This document shows positions 32,822-43,964 of a stretch of DNA of 64,000 bases, piece after piece; position 1 is the first letter of the stretch, and every line of letters begins with the position of its first letter. The notes beneath the pieces were generated by a model. That model was not told the origin of the DNA and made no database searches. It saw only the letters and a program-made list of their open reading frames with translations. This DNA is from Calendula officinalis (taxonomy: Eukaryota; Streptophyta; Magnoliopsida; Asterales; Asteraceae): NCBI GenBank assembly GCA_963853835.1, contig OY970820.1:23935873-23999872 (forward strand). Reading direction: 5' to 3'. The position numbers and the translations under genes are program-made.

Positions 32822-33336
32822 TATATATTTATGTTTTTTTAACACTAGTCGAAGGATTTTATCGAATTATATATGTATTGAGTCAAATGGTACAAGTTTT
32901 AGACAAACAGATTCTGTATTAGCAAGGAACCGAAGATTTATGATTACCGATAATCACCCATGAACTTAACATTTGTGATTAATTGATAAATCATGGACCT
33001 TGCACCGACTAACAATTAAAGACGAGACAGGATGGATCATAGACCAAGTTGTACATTTTTCATTACTTTCGAGCGAGTATGAATTGATGGCTAATTTTTA
33101 GTTTTAAGTAACCATTTAATTCATTTACGCTTTCTATCCAAAATTATTGATGAATCATGGACCATGCATCGATCAAAAACTAATTAAAGAAGAGGCAAAT
33201 ATGTGTTGATGGATCTTAAAGTCTTTAGTATCTAGTTGCATAAGTTATAATCGAATAATAAGATTAGGAAATAGAATTATGAGATTCCAACTGATTATTT
33301 CTAAAATTTAAATATTTTTTTATGATTAAAATGCAG

Positions 33337-33750
33337 ATTCAATGCGATCGCATATCTCCAACAAATATGGTGGTTAGAAGTAGATGGAGATTTGGAGTTT
33401 GAATTTCCGGCAGGGAGTTATAGCCTTTTTTCCGTCTTCGTCTCGGGAGTCCATCCAAAGTGCAAAACCGGCAATGCTCGCCTAGCACTCAAGAAGTCCA
33501 TGGTTGGAAAATTAAACCAGTTCGGTTTCAATTTTCAGTATCTAATGGTCAACATGCGAAATCTGAATATTTTTTAAAGGAACAAGGAAAATGGCTACGT
33601 TATCGTGTTGGGGATTTTGTCATTGAAGACTCGTGTAAACCCACAAAAATCAAGTTCTCAATGACACAAATCGATTGTACTCACCAGAAAGGTGGTTTGG
33701 CCTTAGATTCGGTGTTCATATGCCGCAACAAACTTGAAATACCACGGTGA
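33337..33750 (+). pseudogene. PP2-A exon 3 (PP2 lectin-like domain), frameshifted
   Basis: After acceptor AATGCAG it reads AYLQQIWWLEVDG and GSYSLF in one frame. From about 33431 the conserved EVHGWKIKPVRFQ, VGDFVIED, KIKFSMTQIDCTHQKGGL and DSVFIC motifs lie in another frame up to TGA 33748-33750. The switch coincides with a run of six T. Confidence 0.9.
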
Positions 33751-36700
33751 ATGCAAGATATGTTCATTAGGTTTGTTAGAATTGATTTTGTACATTGTTT
33801 GATAAGTTTATAAATCATGGTGAACAAATATAAGGTTTTAAGTGGTATGAAGATATCGAATTTTGCTCATTAGATGTTTGAAACGGTGTGATATTAGTGT
33901 ATTAGTAAGAAAGGACCGGTAGCCAAAAATATAGGCCATGGATCGGGATATAACATGTAAAAAGGAAACTAGCTAGTAAAACCACATACACAAACACCTA
34001 AAACGAGGTAGATCTCGGTGTAAGGGCGATACCGATGTATTTGAGTCGATTGAGTAGTAGGAAATTAATTTGAATCCCCCTTGTTTAGTAACTACTCAAC
34101 TTAAACTTGACTTGAGCTCGAATACATTATTGTGTTCGAGCTCTCACATATTTTTCTAATATTCGAGATCGAGCTCGATACTCGTCTAATTGATAGTTTT
34201 AATATAAATTAATTACCAAACTCGTTTCGTTTTGTTACAAGGAGCCAAGGAGGTAAAATGCATAAATAATTATAGAAAAATGATAAAATGATGTTACATA
34301 TAAAATCAATCAATCATGAGAAGATTTCAACAAATTTGTATTGATGATAAGGGAAAAAAAGGACATGGGTGAAGATGGATTAAAGAGGGACATATGTGTT
34401 GGAATATTATGGAGTAGAAAACGATGGCAAACATTACCACCAACTTATGAAGACGATCAAAACTATCTTGTTTTATTGTCAACATTATGATTGTTTATTA
34501 GATAATATGCAAAAACCGTCTTTGTTTACTCATCATGTTATAATTTATATAATAGAGTAAATAGACTATTGTTCTAATAATACCCGATTTAGTTATTATA
34601 TATTTTAATAAGGTTCATTTTAGGTGACTTTAGTCTACTTGCAAAGCAGATAGTCACACATGTCACACATAGATGATAGATTGGTTAGATTGCAAAAAAG
34701 ATCAAAATTCATGTTATAAAGAAATTATTATCGAATTCAAAGTCAACTAGCGAAAGCCAGTTAAGGCTTGCTAACTTGATTGGAATTTGGAAGGAACTCC
34801 AACGAAGACTTGATAACACATTTGACATTAAGAAATTAGATAAAAAAGTAAATAGTTTAATTTATTAATTTAAAAGCTTTTGCTAATATGTGCGTACATA
34901 TTAACAAATCCTAAGTACATATTAATAACAACTTTGTCTTTCCAAAATCTCTAACGAAGTAATTATTTTCTCTACTGTAATAAAGGTTTGTTTAATTCAC
35001 AACATAATAGCATGAATGAAAGACATCATATATTCATATGACCCTATTAAAAATGTCCTTTTAAGACATATATTAGCAAAGCGTTATCTTAAAATATAAT
35101 AATTTATGTTTTTTTCATAACAAACATGAAGTTATTAATTTATTAGTAATTTCCATAATATACAATAGCCATTCGATGGGTTACTGTTATTATGATTTAA
35201 AAACCCAGTTTTGAGAAATTTCTATTCCATTTAACTGTGGACAATTCTTTGTCTTTAGTGCTCACATGTAAGATTTTCCTTTCCTTGCAAGGCTGCAACC
35301 TTGAGTTCCAACGCCAAGATTTTTTTTTGTTTTTTTTATCTTTGATGCATATACATATTATTACTTAATTTCACTAAATTTATTAATTATAATTTTTAAA
35401 TTAGTTTAATCCTCAAAATTTGATCATGTTTTTGTTTTAATACTTTAACTTTTAATCCAATATTATTATCCTTAACTTTGGTTGACCTTTTAAAATTGTC
35501 ACTATAACCAGTTCACCGGGTAAAATATTCATGTAGAATTGTAGATATTACATGTACAATATTTGATGATTTGACATATAGTTAATAATTATTTAATCCT
35601 TACACTTTGATTTCCTTTCTATTTTAACCCCTTACTTTTTTTTTTAGGTTTTTAACTTTAAATTTGACTAGCTTTCTAAAATAGTCAGTGTAATTGGTTT
35701 ACCGAGGTAAATGTCCATGTACACACCACATGAATGTTATTATTATATTTATGGATGTTATTATTATATTTATTGTTGTTATTATAATTTATTTATTGTT
35801 CACAAATACATATTTATACATGATTAAGAATATAAACTCAATAAAAACTGAATGTTGATCTCAAATTATAATAAGTGTATGCTTTAGAAACCCACAGCAA
35901 CGGACGGATTAACACTAACACTTTTTTATATTGAACATTAAGAAGATATGCTATCATGCGCCGGAAGTATAATATATACTTCGTATTAGGTTCTACAGAG
36001 TAAATTAACAATTGAAATTGTAGTTGAGTTGATAAAGTCGCTATATAGCATTCTGAGAAGCGCAGGTTCGGAGGCCTTTTTTTATTGTTTTCAAATTCCA
36101 CTAATATTTTTGGTACTAAACGTGCACCGCTAATAGTTTAATGCTAAAATGCGCTTATTTTTTTTACGAAATAAATATAGACTTGCAAGCTACAGCTTAT
36201 GAGTTATGATCTATATTTTTGAACACATCTGAAGTTTTACTTTTTTTGGTTACTACAAAAACAGATATCACCTAAACATTTATGAGTTTCTAACCTTTAA
36301 ACTTTTTAAATATATACTTCTAATCTCATTTGTAGTATTTTATCTGCTTACTAGAAAAAGTTATATCAACTTTTTTTGACATAAAGTTACATATATATCA
36401 ATTTATTCAATTTTATACAACATTGTTTATTTATCACAAATTAGTAATGAAATAACTCATTTCTAAATACTTAATAAGAACGAGATAATTGGTCTCTCTA
36501 GATCTTTACATGCTCAAAATATAGAATAGCTATATAACCATTTTCTTTATTGGCAAAAATAATATAAATATTACGAAGTATAAAACAAATACGATCTAAA
36601 TAATAGGAATGATATTATCCCGGAGCGAAGCCCGGACATATGAATACCTCGTTATAATACATATACATGTAAGTTATATGCTATAACTTTTACCTCATAT

Positions 36701-36813
36701 AAAACATAGTGCAAGTTTTACAATAAATTATATAACTATATCAAATAATAATAATTATAATGTATAGTGTGAAAAAATCACTCTACTGATATATAACCCA
36801 ACATGATCATACG
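33751..36813. other. AT-rich intergenic DNA without a recognisable gene
   Basis: Only short meaningless frames occur. Around 34090-34190 there are GAGCTCGA-rich strings like the element at 37399. At 36617-36634 CCCGGAGCGAAGCCCGG forms a hairpin typical of plant Helitron 3' ends, but no clear CTRR terminus follows it. Confidence 0.6.
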
Positions 36814-37355
36814 TAGGGGTGAGCATAAAAACCGAAAAACCGAAACCGAAACCGAAAAACCCGAAAAAACCGCCCCGAAAAAACCGAACCGTTTGAAAAA
36901 CCGATGTCAACGGTTTTGACTTTTGGAAAACCCGACCGAAAACCCCGCCCCGCCCCACCATTATATATATCTTTAAAATTTTATAAAAATATTCTTATAT
37001 TTATAAAAGATTTGACATGTAATTATATTTTAAATAAAATATTCTATTATTAATCTTATTTAAGTTATGTGAGTTGAAATGTATTATTATATTATATTAA
37101 AGTTACAAATTGTTTCTTTATTTATAACGAAACTTGTTAAAGTTTGAGAGTTTCAATCATAATATTAATTTTTGAGGTAACAAATTGGTAAATTTAAAAG
37201 AAAACAAAAAATCGAAAGAAAACCGAAACCGAACCGAAAAACCGAAAAACCGAAAATCCGAAACCGAACGGGGTGTAGTTTTTAAAACCCGAACTTTTGG
37301 GGCGGGGTTTGGTTTTAGTTAAAAACAGCCCCAAACCGCCCCATGCTCACCCCTA
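36814..37355. mobile_element. hAT-like non-autonomous element with AACCGAAA repeats
   Basis: Inverted ends TAGGGGTGAGCAT and ATGCTCACCCCTA are flanked by ATCATACG (36806-36813) and ATCATACC (37356-37363), an 8-bp TSD with one mismatch. Both subterminal zones are packed with AACCGAAA/CCGCCCC strings. No transposase is encoded. Confidence 0.8.
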
Positions 37356-37661
37356 ATCATACCTCTATTTGGTATCGAAACAAAGTCGTATGCATACCTA
37401 GGGGTATAAATGAATTAAGCTGACCCCGAGCTCGACTAGGTTTGAGCTCAGTTCCTTTAAGTTTTAGGGAGCTTGAGCTCGACTCGTTTAAGTTTCGAGC
37501 CTTCTATCTAAAGCTCGAGCTCGGCTCGTTTAGGTTTTTGCAGGCTCAGACTTGACTCGATTAGGCTCATTTAAGCTCCAACATATAAAGATATATATAA
37601 TTCTTCTTTATTTAATAATAATATTTAATATATTATGTAAACATTTCATGTTTATATTATA

Positions 37662-39955
37662 TCTCCTCCTATATATGAGGCCTAATTTGACTTGGGTTTG
37701 ACAACATGGCAATTCCAAGCTCTATGATTCGTCGGAAATGCCACATGTAATTCGGGTGTTGGACCACGTGATTCACCATCAAATTCGATACATTCCATGA
37801 TACCAATCCTGCAGTTAAGGAAAGTAACGATATATTAGGCCAACATTAAGGAGAAGATTTGATCCTTTTCTTTTAAATTAAATTAAATTTACTGACTTAC
37901 AAATTTGATCCTTTTCTTTTAACTATGAAGATACCCGAATTACTTTTTTTTTTTAAAATTCCATTCAACACCATTATTCTCTGTGATTTACGGAATTCCT
38001 TAAATCACGGGATTTTGTGACTATTTTGACCAAATTTGAATTTTTGTTAACCATCTTATATAATACCTTCCAATAATCACACATAAAACTTACAAAGCAA
38101 AAGCCAATCAACACCATTATTCTCTGCATCAAAGTTGCAGCATCGGGTAAAATTTTTCTCTTCATGACTTTATTTCTCGCAGATTAATAGCATTGGTACC
38201 GAAGTTTTGATCTGTATTGAACATTATGTTGTCAATCGATAATTTTGGATAAAAACACAAACACAATGAGAATAATGTTTGACCAGTAATAGAGGCTGCC
38301 ATTTTTTAAATAATTGATACTAACATCTGTGGTTAAATTACATGAATCGAGGAAAGATCTTTGTTACTTCGAAACAAACCTCTTAAAAAACCCAGGTTTG
38401 AATCCATTAATTTTTTTTATAATTTTTAGCAATTGTTTTTTCTATTTCAATTAGCTTTGATGCTGTTTTTGATAAATAAATTTACTTTTTTTTTATAAAT
38501 ACATTCTTAGAAAATTAAAAGAGTTGGACTTTATAAGTCCAAAACGTGGAAAACATCGTTAAATTAAAACATATGTATTTTAAATTAAAACACTAACATT
38601 ATAATAAACCACATAATGGTTTTTTTATTCATGAATTAAATAACCACATAATTGTTTTTTATTCATGAATTAAATAACCACATAATCCTTTTTTAATCTT
38701 TTTATCAATTAAAATTTAAGATTCATGTATTATGACAGTTTGACTTCTATAGTCAAACTGAAAAAATACAGTTTTAATTGAAAATACAGTTTGACAATAA
38801 AACAGTTTGACTTTAAAAGTCAAAACTGTCCAATATACATTCTAATCATTTAAATTTAAATCAATTTAAATTTTATCCTTTTTTCATAAATTTTTATTAC
38901 TGTTTCAATACTGTTTTACTGTTTTAAATAATCCACGTGTATCTAAAATTAAATAAACACAAAATTGTTTTTTAATCTCTTTATCAATTAAAATTTATAG
39001 TCTTTATTATGACAGTTTGACTTCTAAAGTCAAATAGTAAAAATAACAGTTTTTACTTATTGATAAATTTAATTGACAAAAAGACAGTTTGACATTTAAA
39101 AGTCAAACTGTCGACATACTGTTTTCATCACTTTTAATTCTGTTTTAATCTTTTTCTACTTTTTTTAATACATGTATTATTTATTTTTTTGTGTTTTAAT
39201 CAATTAGCACAGTTACTTTATGCTACTGGACAGTTTGACTATTAAAGTCAAACATAATAGTTTTTTATTCATGAATTAAATAACCACATAATGCTTTAAA
39301 TATATTTTTATCAATTAAAGTTTACGAGTCATGTATTATGACAGTTTGACTTCTATAGTCAAACATAAAAAATACATTGAATGGTTGCAAATATAGTTTG
39401 AAACAATAAAACAGTTTGACTTTAAAAGTCAAAACTGTCCAACCAAAATTCCAATCATTTTAATTTAAATCAATTTAAATTTTATCCTTTTTTCATAAAT
39501 TTTTATTACTGTTTCAATACTGTTTTACTATTTTAAATAATCCACGTGTATCTAAAATTAAATAACCACAAAATTGTTTTTTAATCTCTTTATCAATTAA
39601 AATTTATAGTCTTTATTATGACAGTTTGACTTCTAAAGTCAAACTTTACAAATAATAGTTTTGACAGTTTCTAAATTTAATTGACAAAAAAGACAGATTG
39701 ACTTTTAAAAGTCAAACTGTCCACACTAAACTGATCTTTTTTAATAAAAATTAGTTTTTATCATTTTTAATTATGTTTTAATCCCTAGATAATACATTGG
39801 TTAAAATAATTATATTTTTAATTAATGTAAAATAATAGTTTTTACAATTACATCTATTGATTATTATGTCATTTTTAAAATTATTAAGCTTTGTTGGTAT
39901 TTTTCTACACAATAAATTGAAGCATACCCGCCCATCGGGTCGATTATGAAGCTAG
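37662..39955. mobile_element. Helitron-like non-autonomous element
   Basis: It starts TCTCCTCCTATATATGAGGCC after an A. It ends with the stem-loop ACCCGCCCATCGGGT followed 12 bases later by CTAG and then T. TC at the start, a 3' hairpin, CTAG at the end and insertion between A and T are the Helitron signature. No helicase is encoded. The interior holds a duplicated block of about 612 bp and a hairpin array. Confidence 0.68.
38727..39722. repeat. Array of TTTGACTT/AAGTCAAA hairpins within a ~612-bp duplication
   Basis: Nine short inverted repeats of the form GACAGTTTGACTT-n-AAGTCAAACTGTC occur near 38731, 38801, 39009, 39084, 39229, 39341, 39411, 39621 and 39690. The first, second and third recur 610-612 bases later as the sixth, seventh and eighth, with matching flanks (for example AATAACCACATAAT and TTTTATCAATTAAA). 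Each arm contains the W-box core TTGAC. Confidence 0.85.
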
Positions 39956-40994
39956 TTATACATATATATGTATAATACATATACACACTTAACTATAAAA
40001 ATATAGTATATATATAATTATATTTTTATAGTAATTAATACAGTATATATTTGTTCGCTTAGGCTCATAAGCCTAAATAAGTTTTTTGTCTGAAGCTCGG
40101 GCTCATTTAATAAACGAGCTCTAAGTTAAGCTCAAGCTAGACTTGAACTCATTTAATTTGAGCTTTAACCGATTTTCAACCGAGCCGAGCCGAGCCTAAT
40201 TAACTCATGGAGGGCTCACTTTCACCCTATGCGTACCTGCCTTTTTAAACTGAAATGAAAAAGAGAACCAAAAGATAAAAGATAATTAATATAATATTAA
40301 TTTAGATAACGACATCCAAACAATTGATTTTATTTCCCCTTTTTTTTTTGGCTTCACTCTTCCTCCCATCACCATCATCATCACCAACAAAAAGCTGTGG
40401 TTCCATTGTTGTCACCACCGCATCCTCCGTCCTCCCCTGACGGTTTTCTCCCTCCGATCCGGTACGCAGTAACGTCCCCAAGGTATGCTTTCATCCTCTT
40501 TTGTTTTCCGTAAAATCGAATTGTATTTTCCAAAAATTAGACAATGTTTGGTACTGCGATTTCATCGCTTTTTATTTCTTCACATTTACGTACTATACGA
40601 TTGCTATTTTCTCTTAATTTTTCTTAATTCGAATTGTATGTTTGTCTAATTTTATGTGCGCTTGTGATAATTTTGGATTATATAACAACAAGCTATAGAA
40701 TTATAATTCATAAATAACCGATTTGTGTTTCAGAATTGCGTTAGATTCGTTCAAGTATCTCTATTGATGCATTTTTCGCGTTGATATCCAACAGGAGCTA
40801 ACAGATACCGTCTACCAGTGATCCGGAAGTTAATTACGAGTATCATAAATCATAATTTCCAACCATGGATACCTGATCGTTACAATTCTGTTTAGGTATA
40901 TATAACCTCTGCACAAATCTGTGCACATATGGATATATATAATTAATTGAAGTTTTGGGCAGAATCTGCAGATATAACATTAGAGTTGAAATTA

Positions 40995-43133
40995 ATGGAG
41001 GATTGTTGTGATTTTATACAATGGCTTGGAGCTGATATGTCCATAAACATACTAATGTGCTTGGATAATCCAACTGACCTTGTTCGTGCTAGTGCTGTTT
41101 CAAGCTTTTGGCGCCAGTTTGGTGAGTTCAGAGCTCTTAATTTGCAAATCAATATAAGATTTCACAGAATTTGTGTTATTTGTAAATTGTAACATACAAG
41201 CAATTCTTATACAGTTGTGATTCTGATGCAGTTATCCAAAATGGACTTTCTAAACAGCTTTGCATAAGAATGTTTCCGGAAGTATCAAGTATTACACATG
41301 TTATTGAAGTGAATGACAGAATAGAACCGTTACTAATTAGTCAAGAAAATTCAACAGAATGGTCACGTTTGACGAGAGAGAACAGAGTATATACATTTTT
41401 AGCAAGAGGTTTTACATCTTTTATGAGAAAAGATTGCATAATGGAAGCCATTGTTGCATCAAGCACGGATAATTATCCTCAAGAAAGCATCCATCACACA
41501 TTAGAACCAGGTGATCGGGTTGATCAAAGGGCTTCTTATTGGTCAAGTGAAGGTGAAATTGATCCAACGGTTCCTGAAACACTTGTTTATAAACTGGTTG
41601 CTAATTTATGTGTGATTACTGAGATCCACATACATCCGTTTCAAGGTTGTAACTTTAATTTTCTTTAATAATATTTTTTATCCAATTTTACATACATAAT
41701 TGGTTTTTTTTTTTGGCAGCTTATTTTCAATTTGGTTTTCCTATTTACTCTGCAAAAGCTGTACGATTTCGGTTGGGGCATTTGAACCCTGCTTATGAAT
41801 TTGAAGATGATATTAAAGACGATCCTTCACCTGCTTTAATCAGTGAGAACGTTGTGTGGACATACACATCACCATCATTTCCAATGGCACAAGTGAGTTA
41901 CATTCTTAGGGGTATTATGGTCATTTTCATAATATTTAATGATTAGTTTGTAACAGGAGAGCCGTTTGCAAAAGTTTAAGTTGCCAGAACCTGCTCTGTG
42001 CATTGGAGGAATCTTGCAAATAGAGTTACTGGGCAGGGTTCAAAAACAAGAAATGGATGAAAAATACTATATATGGTAATAGCATGTTCTTGTTTGAAAT
42101 TCTACCAATTATTATATGCAAAAATGCGTTTTAGTACCTTGAAAATTTGATGTCTGTATTATCTAGTATCATCTACTGCACTAAACTATTAAAGGTGTAA
42201 CATGATACCCCGAACTTGGAAAAAAAGTCAATTAAGTACTCTCACTCATTAATATGGTTCCATTATTTTACATGACTTACTTCCATTAAGTTAGGCCAAA
42301 ATGCATTTTAGTACCTTGAACTTGACTGCTAGGTCATTTACTAACCTGAACTATTAAAGGTACAACATGGTACCTTGAACTTGACAAAATAGTTGATTTA
42401 GTACCCCTCGCTTACTAATTTGGTCTTGTTTTCTCACAAGATTTACTTCTAATATCAATATATTGAGATGAACATATATTTTTCAGTCCGTCTAAAACTC
42501 CAACTAAAGTGAGTCAACCAATAAAACACTATCAAATTAACGAGTTAGGGTACTAAATCGACCATTTTGTCAAGTTGAGGGTACCATGTTGCACCTTTAA
42601 CAATTCAGGGTAGTAGAAGATCTAGTGAGCCAAGTTAAAGGTACTAAAATGTATATTGGCCTTTATAAAATATACGTCCATCTCAATAAATTGAAACTAC
42701 AAGACCAAAATTAGCGAATCAGGGGTGTACTAAATTGGCCGAGTTTAAGATACCATGTTGCACCTTTGATAGTTCAAGATAGATAGTAAGACGATTAAAT
42801 CGTTTGTGTTGTTGCAGTGTGTCACATGTTGAAGTTGTTGGGCGGCCTTTATCACCTGCATTTGATGTGGATATAATTGATGGCAGTGGGGAATGTAGGC
42901 TAAAATATTATCCAGATGCAGAATATTGTTGTACACCTGTCAGATCTGAAGAAGGTGAGACAAGTGGCAGTAGCAGTGCCTCTCGTTTCAGCTCCTTTAC
43001 TGCAAGTATAAGAGGTTGGGAGCAAATGATTCTTAACACGTTGCTTGGTGGCGGTGTTGTGGTTCCTAATGCTAATGATAATGATAATGCTAATGATGAT
43101 TCAGATGATGAAGTTGTTGTAAATGCAGAGTAA
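40995..43133 (+). CDS. F-box protein of the At4g00755 family, complete
   Basis: Five exons (40995-41121, 41232-41645, 41720-41892, 41957-42075, 42818-43133) with GT-AG borders give 382 residues. The N-terminal F-box (FIQWLGADMSINILMCLDNPTDLVRASAVSSFWRQF) would bind SKP1 in an SCF ubiquitin ligase. Conserved family motifs follow: LCIRMFPE, NRVYTFLARG, ASSTDNYPQESI, RASYWSSEGE, CVITEIHIHPFQAYFQFG and SAKAVRFRLGH. The tail is Asn/Asp-rich and acidic. The substrate is unknown. Non-coding exon(s) probably lie upstream, since a donor-like CCAAG/GTATGC sits at 40482. Intron 4 is filled with MITE sequence. It is tail-to-tail with the SEUSS-like gene. The ATG chosen starts the conserved block; an earlier in-frame stretch has no ATG. 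Confidence 0.93.
42294..42661. mobile_element. MITE with GGCCAAAATGCATTTTAGTACC ends in F-box intron 4
   Basis: Long imperfect inverted repeats (GGCCAAAATGCATTTTAGTACCTTGAAC against the reverse at 42635-42661) surround an AT-rich centre. Further related half-copies flank it (42116-42240 and 42700-42780), so intron 4 is a nest of this family. Confidence 0.7.
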
Positions 43134-43964
43134 TTAATACATTCTCTCTTCTTTTCTTTTTTTAATTTGTGCTTACTGTAATTCAGATCCTTTTTTGGGG
43201 CCTTATATTATTATACCATGTTTGCGTTTCATTAGAATGATGTTAACAGTATACGGATTTACAAATAATTGAGATCGGGACGTTGCACAAAGCTTTTATT
43301 GTGAAACTAATGATATTTTTTTTTATGCATTTTAAGATTATGTGAAAATAGAGTGTTATGTTGTAAACATTCACTAAAGGACGTAATCTATATTTTTGCT
43401 ATATATAATTCATTTGAGACAATTCTAAATTAGCGTGTATTAATTAATTAACATATTTGGATAAATTTATATTTTATCATAAATATGCACCATGCAATAC
43501 TTAACATAATGCCCTAACTAAGGGCCATAATCAACTGAGCTATAGGATATGTACATTAGGATATGTACATTACTTGACTATATTATAATTATCAATCTCT
43601 TAAACTTAAAAAAATTAAAATTACCATCATTACTACCACCACCATTACTCACCAATTGGTCACTGCTAAATATAATTATAGGTATACATGATACCCGTCG
43701 TCGCATTGCACGTATACCGTTCTAGTGTATATATATTGAAATCAGAAAGTTACAAATTAGCATTGGATAGCAATAAGTTGTTGACAAACATAAAGAAGTT
43801 GTTCAATCTTTATATGCATAGATTGCATACACATTCATCACGAAAACACAAATATCAACACACGTAATAGCTCAACAATTTTTTTTTTCTTTTTTTTTTT
43901 GGGAAGAAAAAACCTAACTATACACGATATATTCTCAGAATCAATTTCCTGTTCGGTTAAGTAG
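43134..43964. other. Intergenic gap with a dispersed repeat ending in a Helitron-like 3' end
   Basis: 43505-43660 resembles 55505-55730 in order of motifs: GCCCTAAC..., a tRNA D-arm-like string (minus strand TAGCTCAGTTG), ACTACCACCACC, then CACCAATTGGTCA. It continues to ATACCCGTCG...TTGCACGTAT and TTCTAGT (43722-43725 CTAG), a decayed Helitron-type terminus. It also holds the 3' ends of the two convergent genes. Confidence 0.45.

Larger units (their letters stand above)
16058..33750 (+). pseudogene. F-box PP2-A gene (PP2-A12/A13 type), split by a retrotransposon and frameshifted
   Basis: Three exons encode an N-terminal F-box followed by a phloem-protein-2-like lectin domain, the architecture of F-box PP2-A proteins, which act as substrate adaptors of SCF ubiquitin ligases with a presumed glycan-binding half. 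Exon 1 is 16058-16354, exon 2 is 16472-16578 plus 31277-31288, and exon 3 is 33337-33750. The 14.7-kb copia element lies inside exon 2, 12 bases before its GT donor. Without the element the three exons total 830 bases, one short of a whole number of codons. The missing base is in a T run at 33426-33431, after which the family sequence continues in the next frame. The gene is therefore broken twice, unless the second change is a sequencing error. Confidence 0.9.
37399..40229. mobile_element. hAT-like non-autonomous element with GAGCTCGAG-rich ends, split by a Helitron-like insert
   Basis: The left end TAGGGGTATAAATGA and right end CTTTCACCCTA are flanked by TGCATACC (37391-37398) and TGCGTACC (40230-40237), 7 of 8 matching. 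Subterminal DNA is rich in GAGCTCGACTCG/GAGCCGAGCC. The interior is interrupted at 37662-39955. Confidence 0.65.

Noticed and set aside
36755..36961. Gly/Phe-rich minus-strand ORF
   Set aside because: It is a translation of the AACCGAAA/CCGCCCC subterminal repeat of the hAT-like element.
38727..39722. The hairpins as microRNA precursors
   Set aside because: Arms are only about 12 bases, too short for a plant miRNA/miRNA* duplex.
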